From positions 34,988,355 to 35,052,354 of the forward strand of contig OZ038462.1 in assembly GCA_964036295.1 (NCBI GenBank): a stretch of DNA of 64,000 nt. Direction: 5' to 3'. This document shows, one piece after another, positions 23,175 to 44,397 of this stretch (position 1 is its first letter; each line of letters opens with the position of its first letter). Below the pieces are notes generated by a model, which was not told the DNA's origin, did no database searches, and saw only the letters and a list, made by a program, of their open reading frames with translations. The DNA comes from Plumapathes pennacea (taxonomy: Eukaryota > Cnidaria > Anthozoa > Antipatharia > Myriopathidae). The translations under genes and the position numbers were made by a program.

Positions 23175-24460
23175 ATGTAACCACACACGTGCTTGTGGCT
23201 GATTGCCATACTGGAGTGCACGTAATATAACAGATCTCCCCCTTTTACGGAATGGTGGTCCATACGGCTATACTAAACAGTAACGATAGCCAGTGATTGT
23301 TTATCACCTAAAAAACCCTAATGTGCAATGTCAATATGAACTTAAGGGGGTGCATAAAAGTCCAGGGAGTTCCTATGGGCATACGGACGTGTTTGGCTGA
23401 TTGCCATACGAGAGTGCACGAGTATAACAAAAGGGACTGCAAAAATGAACTCCTCATACCAGAACATTGACTGTACTGCTATTAGAATGAAGTCACTTCT
23501 CGGAATGAGTCAAACTGATCGCCGTCAACAGTTGACTTTATGTGCACTCCAATAAGCTGTGAATCCTAGTCATTCCTTTGATTAAAAGATCAATCCTTTT
23601 TAGGATCAAAAGCGTCTTTTAAGAAACTCACTCGTCATCGCACTATTTGCTCATCGATACGTGGACTTCTTTCTTCGTACATTTGGGGATACCCAATATG
23701 GACCGAGCAAATGTGGTGAACTTATTTTAAAAGAAATACTGGCGTTTGACTCCGGGCATCCTCGATAGCAGACTGAAAGAACTGTGACATGAGGAGTCTT
23801 AAATGTTTCGGTACCTGCCATGTTCTTCTCTTCCCGATTTACTAACCTGTCCTTTTCTTGTCCACTTTTCCTTCGTGTTTGATTATTCACAACAATTGAC
23901 TACCGTATGCAAAATCCTATCCACTCAAGTTTGCTTGTTTATTAATATGGAATGCGGAAACCGGATACGCTGGCAAGTGTCGGTGACTGGCTGCGTCCTT
24001 AATCCCAGGCTTCCAGTTTCCCTTTGACCTATTTAGAGCTGGTTACGCACTGCTGGGACAAAGGAAAGATTTAGAGGGGTCCTTCAATATCCGGCTAAAC
24101 TACAGAATAGTCTGCGTATCCGGTAGTCTACTCGCAGCCGTTTTTGTGGTCGCAACATCTTGTGCCCCTCCCATTATTATTTGGGGAGGGGCACAAGGTT
24201 GCTGCGACCACAAAACGGCTGCGAGCAGACTACACGTATCCGGATACGCGGTGAAGTCAGACCACCCCTCCCCCTAACGTTTTGAAGTATTATATGAAGT
24301 GGATACGCGGATACGTAGTAGAGCTATTTAGGAGGAGGGGTGGTCTAGCTTGACTGCGTTTCCGCGTTTCCGACACTTCGACATATACTTCAATAATTTA
24401 GGGGAAGGGGTGATCTAACTCCACGTACTGCGTATCCACGTATCCAATGTCCTGAACTGA
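23175..24460. repeat. Right direct-repeat block flanking the gypsy remnant
   Basis: Begins TGTAACCACACACGTGCTTG, an LTR-like TG start, and shares both sub-blocks with 19299-20990 but in swapped order. Contains hairpin MITE copy 2 and an array of GGATACGCGG-type inverted repeats (24235-24445). Confidence 0.6.
24123..24233. mobile_element. Hairpin MITE, AGTCTGCTCGCAGC family, copy 2
   Basis: GTAGTCTACTCGCAGCCGTT pairs with AACGGCTGCGAGCAGACTAC around a CCCCTCCC...GGGGAGGGG loop. CGTATCCG flanks both ends, a plausible 8-bp target duplication pointing to the hAT group. Confidence 0.82.
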
Positions 24461-24945
24461 ATACAATAGAACTACTAGTTCACTCACCTGCTTGCAGTGA
24501 CTGTCATTCTCTTGTATTTCTTGTCTTCTGGGCAAATTAAGCAGTAATGTGGGCCAGGAGTGCCCTGATTTTCTCAACCGACTTCCTGGAGTTTGAATCG
24601 CAACGTTTTGCAGTCAATTCTCAAACGGACTGAAACAGACGGATCACTGCGACGAATAGGTTCAGCGAAATTTCGAACCACTGAGGGACGGGACAAACAA
24701 CTTAATTGGTCGTGACGCAACCTCTCCCTAAAGAGCGAATCATGTATCAGGGAACCAAGTGAGCTGAGATCGAAGCCAGAAATGACCAGAATCATGTCGG
24801 AGCTTGAAAGTGGTCTTAATGTCACGGAGTTTCTGACAGAATGTGTAACTGTTATCGTTAAAAGCCGTTATGTCCTCATAGGTGATATCGACAAACAGTC
24901 TGCATCCGATCGCTGGCTGATGGCGGCAAATCTTTGATAAAACAA
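24461..24945. other. Intergenic, unrecognised
   Basis: Minus-strand frames of 83-107 codons lack recognised domains. No splice or promoter signal is convincing. Confidence 0.4.
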
Positions 24946-25861
24946 CCCGGGGGGAGGGGGGGGGGGGGGGGCACTCCCTATGATCGGCTATACGGGGAGG
25001 CTCCGCCCGAAAGGAGTCCCTTTTTGTGACTCGGGTATAAGAAAGGGTATGTGAAAATGACATTTTTGGTATTTTAAAGGGTCACTAAACACTAACTAAC
25101 TTTGGCGACTGACGGAATCACATTGGTATTTTAAAGGAGGGGGGGTGCGAAAACCGGAAACTCCACCTCGGTAACAATTACATTTTACGTTTCATTCGGG
25201 GTCTCATTACAACGTCTGGCCCGCGTCGTGACAGAACAAACAGATCACCATCACATCTGCGATCGATCATACCCCGGACTGATATGATAGAGGTCACAGA
25301 GGGCATAGCACACGTCGCTCGACCGTCGTTCTGTCCACGGGGTTGTGTTACGCATTATGAAGGATAGACGAGGCCATTTACGGGGAAAATGTTTAAAATG
25401 CTACTGCGAAGATTATGAATTATCCGAGAAGGGTAACAATTGCGCTTATTGTGAATGCCCTCCAGTCTAGAAATTGAGATTATAGACGATACGAAAGATT
25501 TATTTGTTTGTTCCAGTTCTACAGATTTTTTTTTTTTTTTTCAGTTTGTCAATGTTGTGTATACGCATATAATACAGTTTAGTGATTTCTAAATTAGTTC
25601 ATGAAGGCTGCAAACCAAAAGCAAGAGGCGTTTGTATTGCCTGATGCTTCCCGCTAGTTTAGGAACTGAATAAATGATCTGTTGACGACATCGCTTTGCT
25701 GCTCGAAGGTATATAAAAGGGGTGCATTTTTACTGGAGGTATTTAAAAGGGTTCCGATTTTGACCCTAAAATGGTATTTGAAAGGATAAGGGGTTGAGTC
25801 TGGGCGGAGCCTACCCGTACCAAACTCCGAAGTAACCGCCCCCCGCCCCCCTCCCCCCGGG
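24946..25861. mobile_element. G-tract-bounded TIR element carrying a mini-ORF
   Basis: Left terminus CCGGGG plus a long G run, then GGCACTCCCTATGATCGGCT and GGGGAGGCTCCGCCCG. The right terminus is the inverted, diverged counterpart ending in C runs and CCCCGGG. Flanks AAAACAAC and AAAACGAC could be a decayed 8-bp duplication. Internal near-terminal sequences (TTGGTATTTTAAAGGG) are shared with copies at 40905-41024 and 57989-58456. It holds the 25357-25470 mini-ORF. Confidence 0.7.
25357..25470 (+). CDS. Mini-ORF with CxxCxC...CxxCxC motif
   Basis: 37 codons, starting MKDRRGHLRGKCLKCYCEDY and ending NCAYCECPPV. Six cysteines in two CxxCxC clusters look like a small zinc-binding knuckle. It sits in the middle of the G-tract-bounded element, so it may be an exon or relic of that element's protein. 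No promoter was identified; function unknown. It could be a chance frame, but the paired motif argues against that. Confidence 0.4.
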   Translation: MKDRRGHLRGKCLKCYCEDYELSEKGNNCAYCECPPV

Positions 25862-26491
25862 AAAACGACTGACTCAACACATTAATTTGACTGGTGTTGC
25901 TGTCTAGTATACGGTCGCAGCCTCAAGGCAAATTCTGCGCTCGCACAGAGGGGCAACGGAAATGCATTATTTTGTGTTCCATAGCTCAGTGGAAGCACAC
26001 ATTTTCTTCTGTTTTTTTTTTTTTTTTTTTTTTTTTTTCCTGACATGTTTACCCCGCTTCGACTATGTGGAGCGATCTGGCGTCAAATTTAATACAAACT
26101 TCTAATTTGCACATACACCCATTACCTTTTCACTGCTGACTGCTCATAATACAAAGTCTCCCAATCATTCAAACAGAACTTACACGAGTGACGAGTGAGA
26201 ATTGGTAGCTTTTATCTGCACAACAACGTATCATATGCCAAGTTTTCCATACTGTATGGCATAGTCTTTGGTCATACGAGACTGGGAGGGAAATTAAAAA
26301 GTTCAGCACTCTCAGGAGTGTCAGGTGCTTCACCTACCAAGACAGAGTACACAATTGTGTCTGCGCGTCTCCCAATATGGCGAACATCGTTTTTCATGGG
26401 CATAACCTTCCATCTTTAGCTAGAGTACTGATATACAATAGCGGCGGAAAAACACGCACTCCAGCTTTTGAGTAAACGACCCGCCATACCT
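25862..26491. other. Intergenic downstream of WDR55
   Basis: 3' flank of the minus-strand WDR55 gene. A T-run lies at about 26012-26038. No gene recognised. Confidence 0.5.
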
Positions 26492-37265
<10,774 letters not shown>

Positions 37266-37292
<27 letters not shown>

Positions 37293-37345
37293 GTTGAATT
37301 GCTGGAGCGCATGCTCTTTGCCGGTAACCACTGAACTCGTACCAG
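37266..37345 (-). promoter_or_regulatory. WDR55 start region with YY1- and NRF1-like motifs
   Basis: The ATG lies in AACATGGTGGACGAG, close to the YY1 consensus, and GAGCATGCGCTCCA (NRF1-like GCATGCGC) sits about 20 bp upstream. The same pair occurs near 54330-54355 and 62765-62800. Regulatory roles are inferred from motif form only. Confidence 0.45.
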
Positions 37346-40300
37346 GACTTCGAAGGCTGGTGCAATTTATTTCTACAAAACGTTTTCATAGTCTCCTCCA
37401 GAATGTTGCCGAAAAAGACTAAGCCCTCCCCGTCATAGCTTCAAAAATTTTGAAAACCTTCACACTGGCATTTCGAACAGCTCCCTATGCATTTCTACCC
37501 AAGTCCGCTCCAAACCAAAGAAATATACTGATCAGCATCACTATTTTCCCCGAGCGTAAGCGAGGGTATTAATCACAACGCTAATGCAGTAGTATGGCCT
37601 TATCTGGAGACTCCAAGCGGATCGCCATCTCGAAATTTAATGTTCGTCAGTCAGTCAGTCAGTCAGTCAGTCAGTCAGTCAGTCTCACCTCGTTCCGAGG
37701 CTCTTAGGCAAGAACTGTAAACCGCCATTTTTGACATGCGATAGAGTAGGAACGGAAGTGATTTTGTACAACAAGATGCAGATACACGGCCAAGCAGTTC
37801 GACGGACGGCTGTAAACTGCCGGATATTTTGCCAGTGTATCGGAAGCAAGCTTGCTAGCCGTGAAACGAACTCTTCAAGGCATCGACTGGCCGACCTGAA
37901 CACAATCCCAGACGCCAGTATTGTGTTAAAACGCAGACACTTCTTCAGAAAGAAATAGCAAATTACAGTCGGTGGAAATCGAACAATCACCGTGGCAAAT
38001 TTCATCTTTTACAATAACGGATTGTTGTTTTCAGAATCCAAGTTTTGACAAGATGACGACGCACAATACAATGGAAATTGGAATTTTCGTACTGTACTAG
38101 GACTGCTCTATACAGTGTATTTTGAAATCACTGAAGACGTAAACAATAGTGTTTTGTTTCCTTTGCTGGAAAAGAGCTAAAGCTATGGCTTTCAGGAACC
38201 GGTGAGTTTTTAAAAACTTGCATCAATTAACGTACAGTACGCGTATGTTATTTCAAAGTTGTGTTATTATTATGGTATTTCAACAATCGCCGTATATTTT
38301 GTCGTTTAATGCCCCGGGAACTGTGATGAAGGTCAAGTAGGATTATATTGTGATCTTTTCGCAAGTTTTCAAAGCTATTTCAGAGTGCCTTCGTGCACAA
38401 ATAAGATTGTGTCATCCAATTCCTGACATATTTGCATAATTTCGCTGACAGTCTGACATATGGAAATTCTGTGAAGTTTTCTCGCCGTGTTTGTTGGCAC
38501 TCTGTATTCAAGGATGAAATGTAGCCGGGTTGAAGTGATATTGCTTTCTGAAGGCTTTTAAAGTAGAAAATACCCGGCCAGGGGCCACTGCTTTCCAAAA
38601 TTAAACAATTACAGTCTAGTATATTATTTTTGTGGCCGAATACTCGTATTATTAATAATGGTAATAGGACTGAGTGGAGTCCGATTCGGTCTGTAATCAT
38701 ACGAGTGATTACGAAATCGGACGACCGCGCTTCGCGGGAGTCTGATTTCGTAATCACAAGTATGATTACAGACCGACATCGGACGACACGAAGTCCTCTT
38801 ACCAATTAATCGTAAATATTACAATTTCTGAGAATGAAATGATCATATAGCTTCAGCGTCTTCTCCTGTACTATACATAAAAACAAAGCATCAAGAAGTA
38901 CTTCATCGCCGATCTATTTTAACACGCGCGTACACACGGTTCGGCGTTTGTAAACACGCCGCTTGTTCGTAGTTATCTAGCTCTCAGTTATATCAACTTA
39001 AAATACTTGAGAGAAAGAAGAAGCTAATTTACCCAATGATTTGAGTTGAATGCGGATTTTTGAAGTAAAAGTAAAAAATGTGTAAGTTCTTTACACTCAG
39101 TAAAAATCAGTAAACCCATCACGAACTCACAAATTGAAAGACAGTTTATTTCGACTTTTCAGGTTTACATTTTTTAACATAACAGGTACTTTGAAACTCA
39201 GAATACTAGTTTATTTTTTTCACAGAAGTTTACTCCAAAGCATTCAAAGGAAATATTCAAGACTGAAAAAATCTGTATCTTAGCGGGTCGGCACAGCAAT
39301 TACAAACTTACCGATTTCTTGACGGCTTAATTTTCTAGGAGCGTTTGTCCATCACAGTCCATCACAACAAAGTTAAGTTTCTTCCATGATTTTGAAATGA
39401 ATTAACGACGTTCATTGACATTGGCCGAGCCGTAAGTTTCAGAGTGTCTATAGCACAGCATGCTGGCGATGTCGTGAACTAAACAAACGCGCCCGACCGG
39501 CGAAAATTTCCTGTCTTCTTTCGTTACATAGTGACTGTTCACGTTCTTTGATTGACCACAAACTGTTCCTTGCATGTTAAGTTGTCCAAGAATTAACAAA
39601 ATTCGCCTTTCGAGAAGCCACAAACTCACACCGGCAATCGAGTTTTCCACTGAAAATCAGTGTAACGCTGATTGGTGCATTTAAATTTCACTCTTGCTTA
39701 TGATTGGTCAAGCCAACTGTCCGATTACAGAACAAAGAAGTATCCGATTACAGAACAATAGGTGTCCAATTAATGATTAATCGGGGGGTTTATGAACCAA
39801 TCACATTCGAGGAAATTGTAATATTTATGATTAACCGGGTTTGCTCGCTCAATACAATCGGACCTTGTATAATTTAATGACTTGATTTCTTTTTTCTGTC
39901 AAAGATTTTAAATTCGTTAAACGCGGTTTGAAAAGTTGTTGTGTTCAAAATTGAATCCTTGTCAAAATTCACACATTTTGCGAGACTTCGAAAGCGTGTA
40001 AACAAGCGACTCTCGCTTTGAAAAAAAAAACAAACAAACAAAAAAAACATACACGTATGTGGATAGGATACAGCATTGGCTGGAGAAATTGCGGCTTTTC
40101 TTAAAATTCATTAAACTTTTGGTGGCGAAGATCGACTTTGCTGACTGTGCAAAAACTGATCAAGCCACGATTCTAGTGGGCGATTTTCTTGGCTTTCAAG
40201 TCTTGGGAGTATTCTGTAGTTGCGTGTAAAAGTTTCTCAGCGAATTTTGGAGTTCAGCTGGTGTCCACGAAAATTGCAGACTGTACACGTTGTCTGACTA

Positions 40301-40479
40301 TTAACTAAACCAGACTGCCATGCGACAGATTTATTTTAGCGGCCGACTGGTGACGTCGCTACACAAACCGTGGTTTGTAGAAAAGATTTCAAAATAATCT
40401 CCAAGCGGAAAATAAACAAGAACCCTGCTTTCCGAAAACCCACAACAGAGCGAGGCGATATCTGCGATTATCGTATTTC
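37293..40479. other. Intergenic upstream of WDR55
   Basis: No gene recognised. Holds a (GTCA)n microsatellite at 37646-37684, a large foldback at about 38650-38815 (GACTGAGTGGAGTCCGATT...TCGGACGACACGAAGTCC with TCGTAATCA inner arms), and an isolated ATG with a downstream GTGAGT (38184-38203, MAFRN) that could be a first exon but has no partner here. A second run of TCCGATTACAGAACA repeats lies at 39720-39760. Confidence 0.5.
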
Positions 40480-40654
40480 TAGTTATTCCGGAATGCCTGC
40501 TTTGCTCAAACATACTCCACTGTGCACGTCAACAACTTCGTCATCCATCCCCATACACATCATCTTACCATTTAAAAAAGAGACTCGTTAAAACGCATAC
40601 GTACGTTTTATAGTATGACGTTTTAGTACATTGATCTGTTGGCGTCTGTTTATG

Positions 40655-40712
40655 CAACCTCGTTCCCAGGCTCTTTCATCTCGGTCCCTCTCTGAGCCTG
40701 GGAACGAGGTTG
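40655..40712. mobile_element. Mini foldback CAACCTCGTTCCCAGG
   Basis: CAACCTCGTTCCCAGGCTCT pairs perfectly with AGCCTGGGAACGAGGTTG around a short loop. Single ends of the same family lie at about 37686-37705 and 62728-62745. Confidence 0.75.
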
Positions 40713-40904
40713 ATCAGTTTATGTGGTTGATCGCCAAAAGGAAAGCCGATAATTGACCAATTGCTCGCGGCTGCGGCGAGCTTAAATTTGCAAATCTTTT
40801 TTTTTTTTTTTTTTTTTTCGTGTTTTTCTTTTCTAGGTCAAGAATCAGCACACGTTGATTGGCAAATAACTCTGTCGCCGCTAATTATTTAGTCCCGATT
40901 TAAA

Positions 40905-41024
40905 ATACCAAAAATGTCATTTTCCCATACCCTTTCTGACCCGAGTCACAAAAGGGACTCCTTTCGGGCGGAGCCTCCCCGTATAGGCGATCATAGGGAG
41001 TGCCCCCCCCCCCCCCCCCCCCGG
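40905..41024. mobile_element. Solo terminus of the G-tract element
   Basis: TTTAAAATACCAAAAATGTC through GGGCGGAGCCTCCCCGTATA to a C run and CCGG matches the right end of the elements at 24946-25861 and 57989-58456. No opposite end is seen. Confidence 0.7.
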
Positions 41025-42060
41025 AACAAAACCGCAAAAATATTGTAAACAAGTCTTTGTGAGAAACAGAAGTATTGAAGCGAAGGCAAGATTGATTGTG
41101 GCCTCTGGTTAGAAATAAGTGTTCGAAGTCAAACTGTCAAAATCGATTGTGCATAAAAAGATAAGTCACGCATTACTCAGCTTTTCTTGCTGGCTCCTAA
41201 GCTCAAAATGCAGAGTCGCTCAACCTTTAAAAAGCAAGTGTATGAATGTTGTAATGATAATTAAAAACCAACTTCTCTATACTGTATGATATTGTCTGTC
41301 TTGGGAGTTCCGCTCTTGTCCCTACTTTCCATTTCAGTTTATTCTGGTCTCGACCCAATTCACGCCGCGAGCTCACCAGCAACGCCAGTCTAGTTTATGA
41401 CTAAATACTACGAGATGCACACCGGCAGTTACGCCGAACTTTTCCGGAGCCGAACTGAATCAATGTATTGTAGCTGAATTGTGTGCAGAATGGCTCAGTC
41501 GTATAAACTTCACGCCTGGATCAGTCGATAATGTATACGGCCACCATAGTGATCGAAGCCGACTGACTCACATGACAAACTTTTCATGAGTCAGACTCAA
41601 GCAATTTGGTCTACAAAATTTCAAAACTTCGCACGAAGAAAACGAGCCAATAATAGTGGAATCGAAACTCGAAAATATATGTATAATCGGAGAAGAAAAT
41701 GAAAAAGAAAACAAAGAACATGACAAAATTCACAAATTCTGAAACGATGACGTCGTCCATTCATTTCGTAAAATAAAACCTATTCATTGCTTTTGTCCAG
41801 CGTTTTGAATAAAACGTTAGAAATTATTACAGAGCCACGGGCCGTTATACAACAGACTGTATTGCAGAATCGGCCGCTGAAACAGATATCGAACACGGAT
41901 CTCACGCACCGCTCTGCTCACGAAATCCGGTTCAGATTCAATTTCTTCAAGCTCTCGTTCCGACTTTGTTTCCGGTCATTGACGTCAGCCGTCCTTGATC
42001 TTTTAAATATATTGAGGTCATTAAACCGGTCAGTCGCGCATTTCTGAAGTTGTCTCCGTG

Positions 42061-42500
42061 ACGTGAGCCCTTTTATTGTGCAGCCCCACCTTTAAGAACA
42101 AGTACTGCCAATCCAATACAAAGAGCCTTCATAATTAAAGACACGATACGCTTAACGCGACAGTACACTCATTTTATAATAACATTTTGATAGTTGGCTA
42201 TTAATTTAGCTATCAGTCGGCCAGTTTTAATAATTATACCACACAGTATGTTATGTAGTGAGATTTATCTTTAGTTTAGTTGTGCCTAATAGTTTTTAGC
42301 TGTTAGGTTGTCAAGCGTATATTAACATGAGCCGACCTGCTTTATTCTCTGTAAACAAATAGTTCTAGTTTGTTTTAATGCGATTTTTATATGATAAAGA
42401 AAATATGTATGAACTGCGAACAGAGAATGAGAGAGTGAACGTGATTCTCCCAATTATGCAGAAACTTTGGAAGTTGCAAAAAAAATATTATTTTGTTTTA
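42061..42500. other. Spacer with no feature
   Basis: AT-rich DNA between the orphan promoter block and the 5' block of gene A. Nothing recognised. Confidence 0.5.
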
Positions 42501-44297
42501 TTGTGAGGGGTGGATCGCGATCGACAGGCGCATTAACCCGCCCCTGGGTCTCCAAGGATGCAAATCACTGTGTATTGTTGTATACCTAAACAAAAGTTTC
42601 TATCCACGGTCGAATGGCTGCTTTGCTCAAAAGAGTACTCCACTGTGCACGTCAACAGCTTCGTTATTTCACATACACATCATACTCGCACGTACGTCAT
42701 ATAATATGAAGTTTTAGTATGATCGGCATCACAAATTGATCTATAAAGACGTCACAGGTTTATGCGGTTGATCTGTTGTCATATTGGTGCCGCCAAAAGG
42801 AAAGGCGATATACATTGACTAATTTACGATGAAGTACTACGAGATACACATCGGCAGTTATGCCCAACTTTTTTGGAGCCGAACTGAATCAATGCAATAT
42901 GGCTGAATTGTGTTCGGAATGGGTTAGCCGTAACTTCAGGCCTGGATCACCCGATAATGTATACGGCTTTGGAGCCGACTGACAAATAACAAACTTTTCA
43001 TGAGTCGGATCAGGTCAAGCAATCGGCCTACGATCTCAAAACTTGAAGTTAAAACTTGAAAATGTATGAACTAATAGTAATCAGAGATTAGTCAGGTGTG
43101 TTCGACTTCTCTTTGCTTGGAGTTGTTTTTGTTCTAAAATGCTTTTCCCTATAACGATCTCGAAAAGTTCGCGGGTTTCGTCTGAAACCGGAATTGAGCA
43201 GCACGAAGACCGCGCGGTCCGGGTTCGAACCCCGGCCATGCAAGCAATATTAAACCAAAACTTTTTATTTCTTTCTTTCTTCACAAAGCCGTATATTTCT
43301 TCCAGAGAAGTATCTGGAACATCAGTAAAGTGTCAGGTGCATGTAGAGTATATTTTCATCAACGCGGAAATACGGCAATCGCGAGTCGATTACATTTTTC
43401 TGTGGCATTCTTGCTGTCGTGCTGCCCTTATTATCCCAGATATTGGCTTCTTTTACTGAAAAGTAGGTGTCTTTGCCTTGATAGACCTCAGTGTGATCAT
43501 TCAGAGCCAATCGTGCGACACAGCGCATATAGTAATTATTCAAAATGGGGGTACAGATTTTGCACTCACACCGTCCACCCAAAAAATCTCGATTCTTCGC
43601 GCTGGTCGAAAGTACATGACAGGTATTCCATGGACCCCATGGACCCCATGGAACCCACATCAGTTGAGACTAGGGAGTGCGTTCTCCTTCGTCGAACGCA
43701 ATAATCGGAGAAGAAAAGGAAAAGGAAACAAAAGCCGTGACAAAATTTTATTATTAAAATTTTGAAACAATGACGTCGTCCATTCTACCCTGGGTGCCAG
43801 AGGTTCCATGACGTGAATATAACCTGTTCATTGCTTTTGTCCAGCGTTTTGTATGTTTAATGAAACGTTACAAGTAATTACGGAACCACAGGCCGCTAAA
43901 GAACAGACTATATTGTAGAATGGCATGCCAATAATCTTCTCAGAGGAGAATAGATACCGCGTGTTAAGGTACCAGGATACTTTCGGTAACAACATGCGAA
44001 GAAAATGAAAAAGGAAACAAAGAACATGACAAAATTTATTAAAATTCTGAAACGATAACGTCGTCCATTCATTTCGTGCTATAAAACCTATTCATTGCTT
44101 TTGTCCAGCGTTTTGCATGTTAAATGAAACGTTAGAAATTATTACAGAGCCTCGGGCCGCTACTGTAGAATGACATGCCAATAATTGGCTTCTAGAATGA
44201 AATAGATATCGCTTGTTCAATACTGCTGAGTCAAACACGAATCTCACGTACCGCTCTGCTCACGAAATCCATAAATTCCCGCACGTTTTCACACTCT
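42501..44297 (+). repeat. 5' repeat block of PGAP2-like gene A
   Basis: Same sub-blocks as at 40480, 47980 and 54810. The GACGTCGTCCATTC sub-block is present twice here (43701-43935 and 43994-44275). A CCATGGACC tandem triplet lies at 43628-43650. Confidence 0.7.
43195..43285 (+). repeat. Truncated tRNA-like SINE piece
   Basis: CCGGGTTCGAACCCCGG forms a perfect T-arm with an intact B box, followed by a TTTC-rich tail. No A box or paired acceptor stem is found, so this is not a tRNA gene. Confidence 0.45.
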
Positions 44298-44397
44298 CCT
44301 TTGTTTCCGGTCATTGACGTCAGCCGCCCCGATCTTTAATATATTGAGGTTCAAGTCATTGAACCGGTTAGTCGCGCTTTTCTGAAGTTGAGTTAAC
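44298..44397 (+). promoter_or_regulatory. Promoter of PGAP2-like gene A with CRE palindrome
   Basis: TGACGTCA at 44315-44322 within a ~95-bp block ending just before the ATG. The block is conserved upstream of genes B (TGACGTCA 49702-49709) and C (56525-56532) and in the orphan copy (41980-41987). CREB/ATF binding is inferred. Confidence 0.6.

Larger units (their letters stand above)
40480..42060 (+). repeat. 5' block of a lost PGAP2-like unit, with orphan promoter
   Basis: Contains in order the diverged sub-blocks that precede genes A-C: the TGCTTTGCTCAAACATACTC block (40490-40565), a GCACACCGGCAGTTACGCC block (41395-41620), a GACGTCGTCCATTCATTT block (41683-41935), and the promoter block with TGACGTCA at 41980-41987 and TTAAATATATTGAGGTCATT. 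No PGAP2-like exon follows; the next sequence is unrelated. Confidence 0.65.

Noticed and set aside
37685-38005. A 106-codon open frame on the minus strand upstream of WDR55
   Set aside because: No recognisable domain, no splice support, and the other strand is open over the same stretch.
38184-38203. A first coding exon (MAFRN followed by a GTGAGT donor)
   Set aside because: No downstream exon in a matching phase could be found within the following 6 kb.
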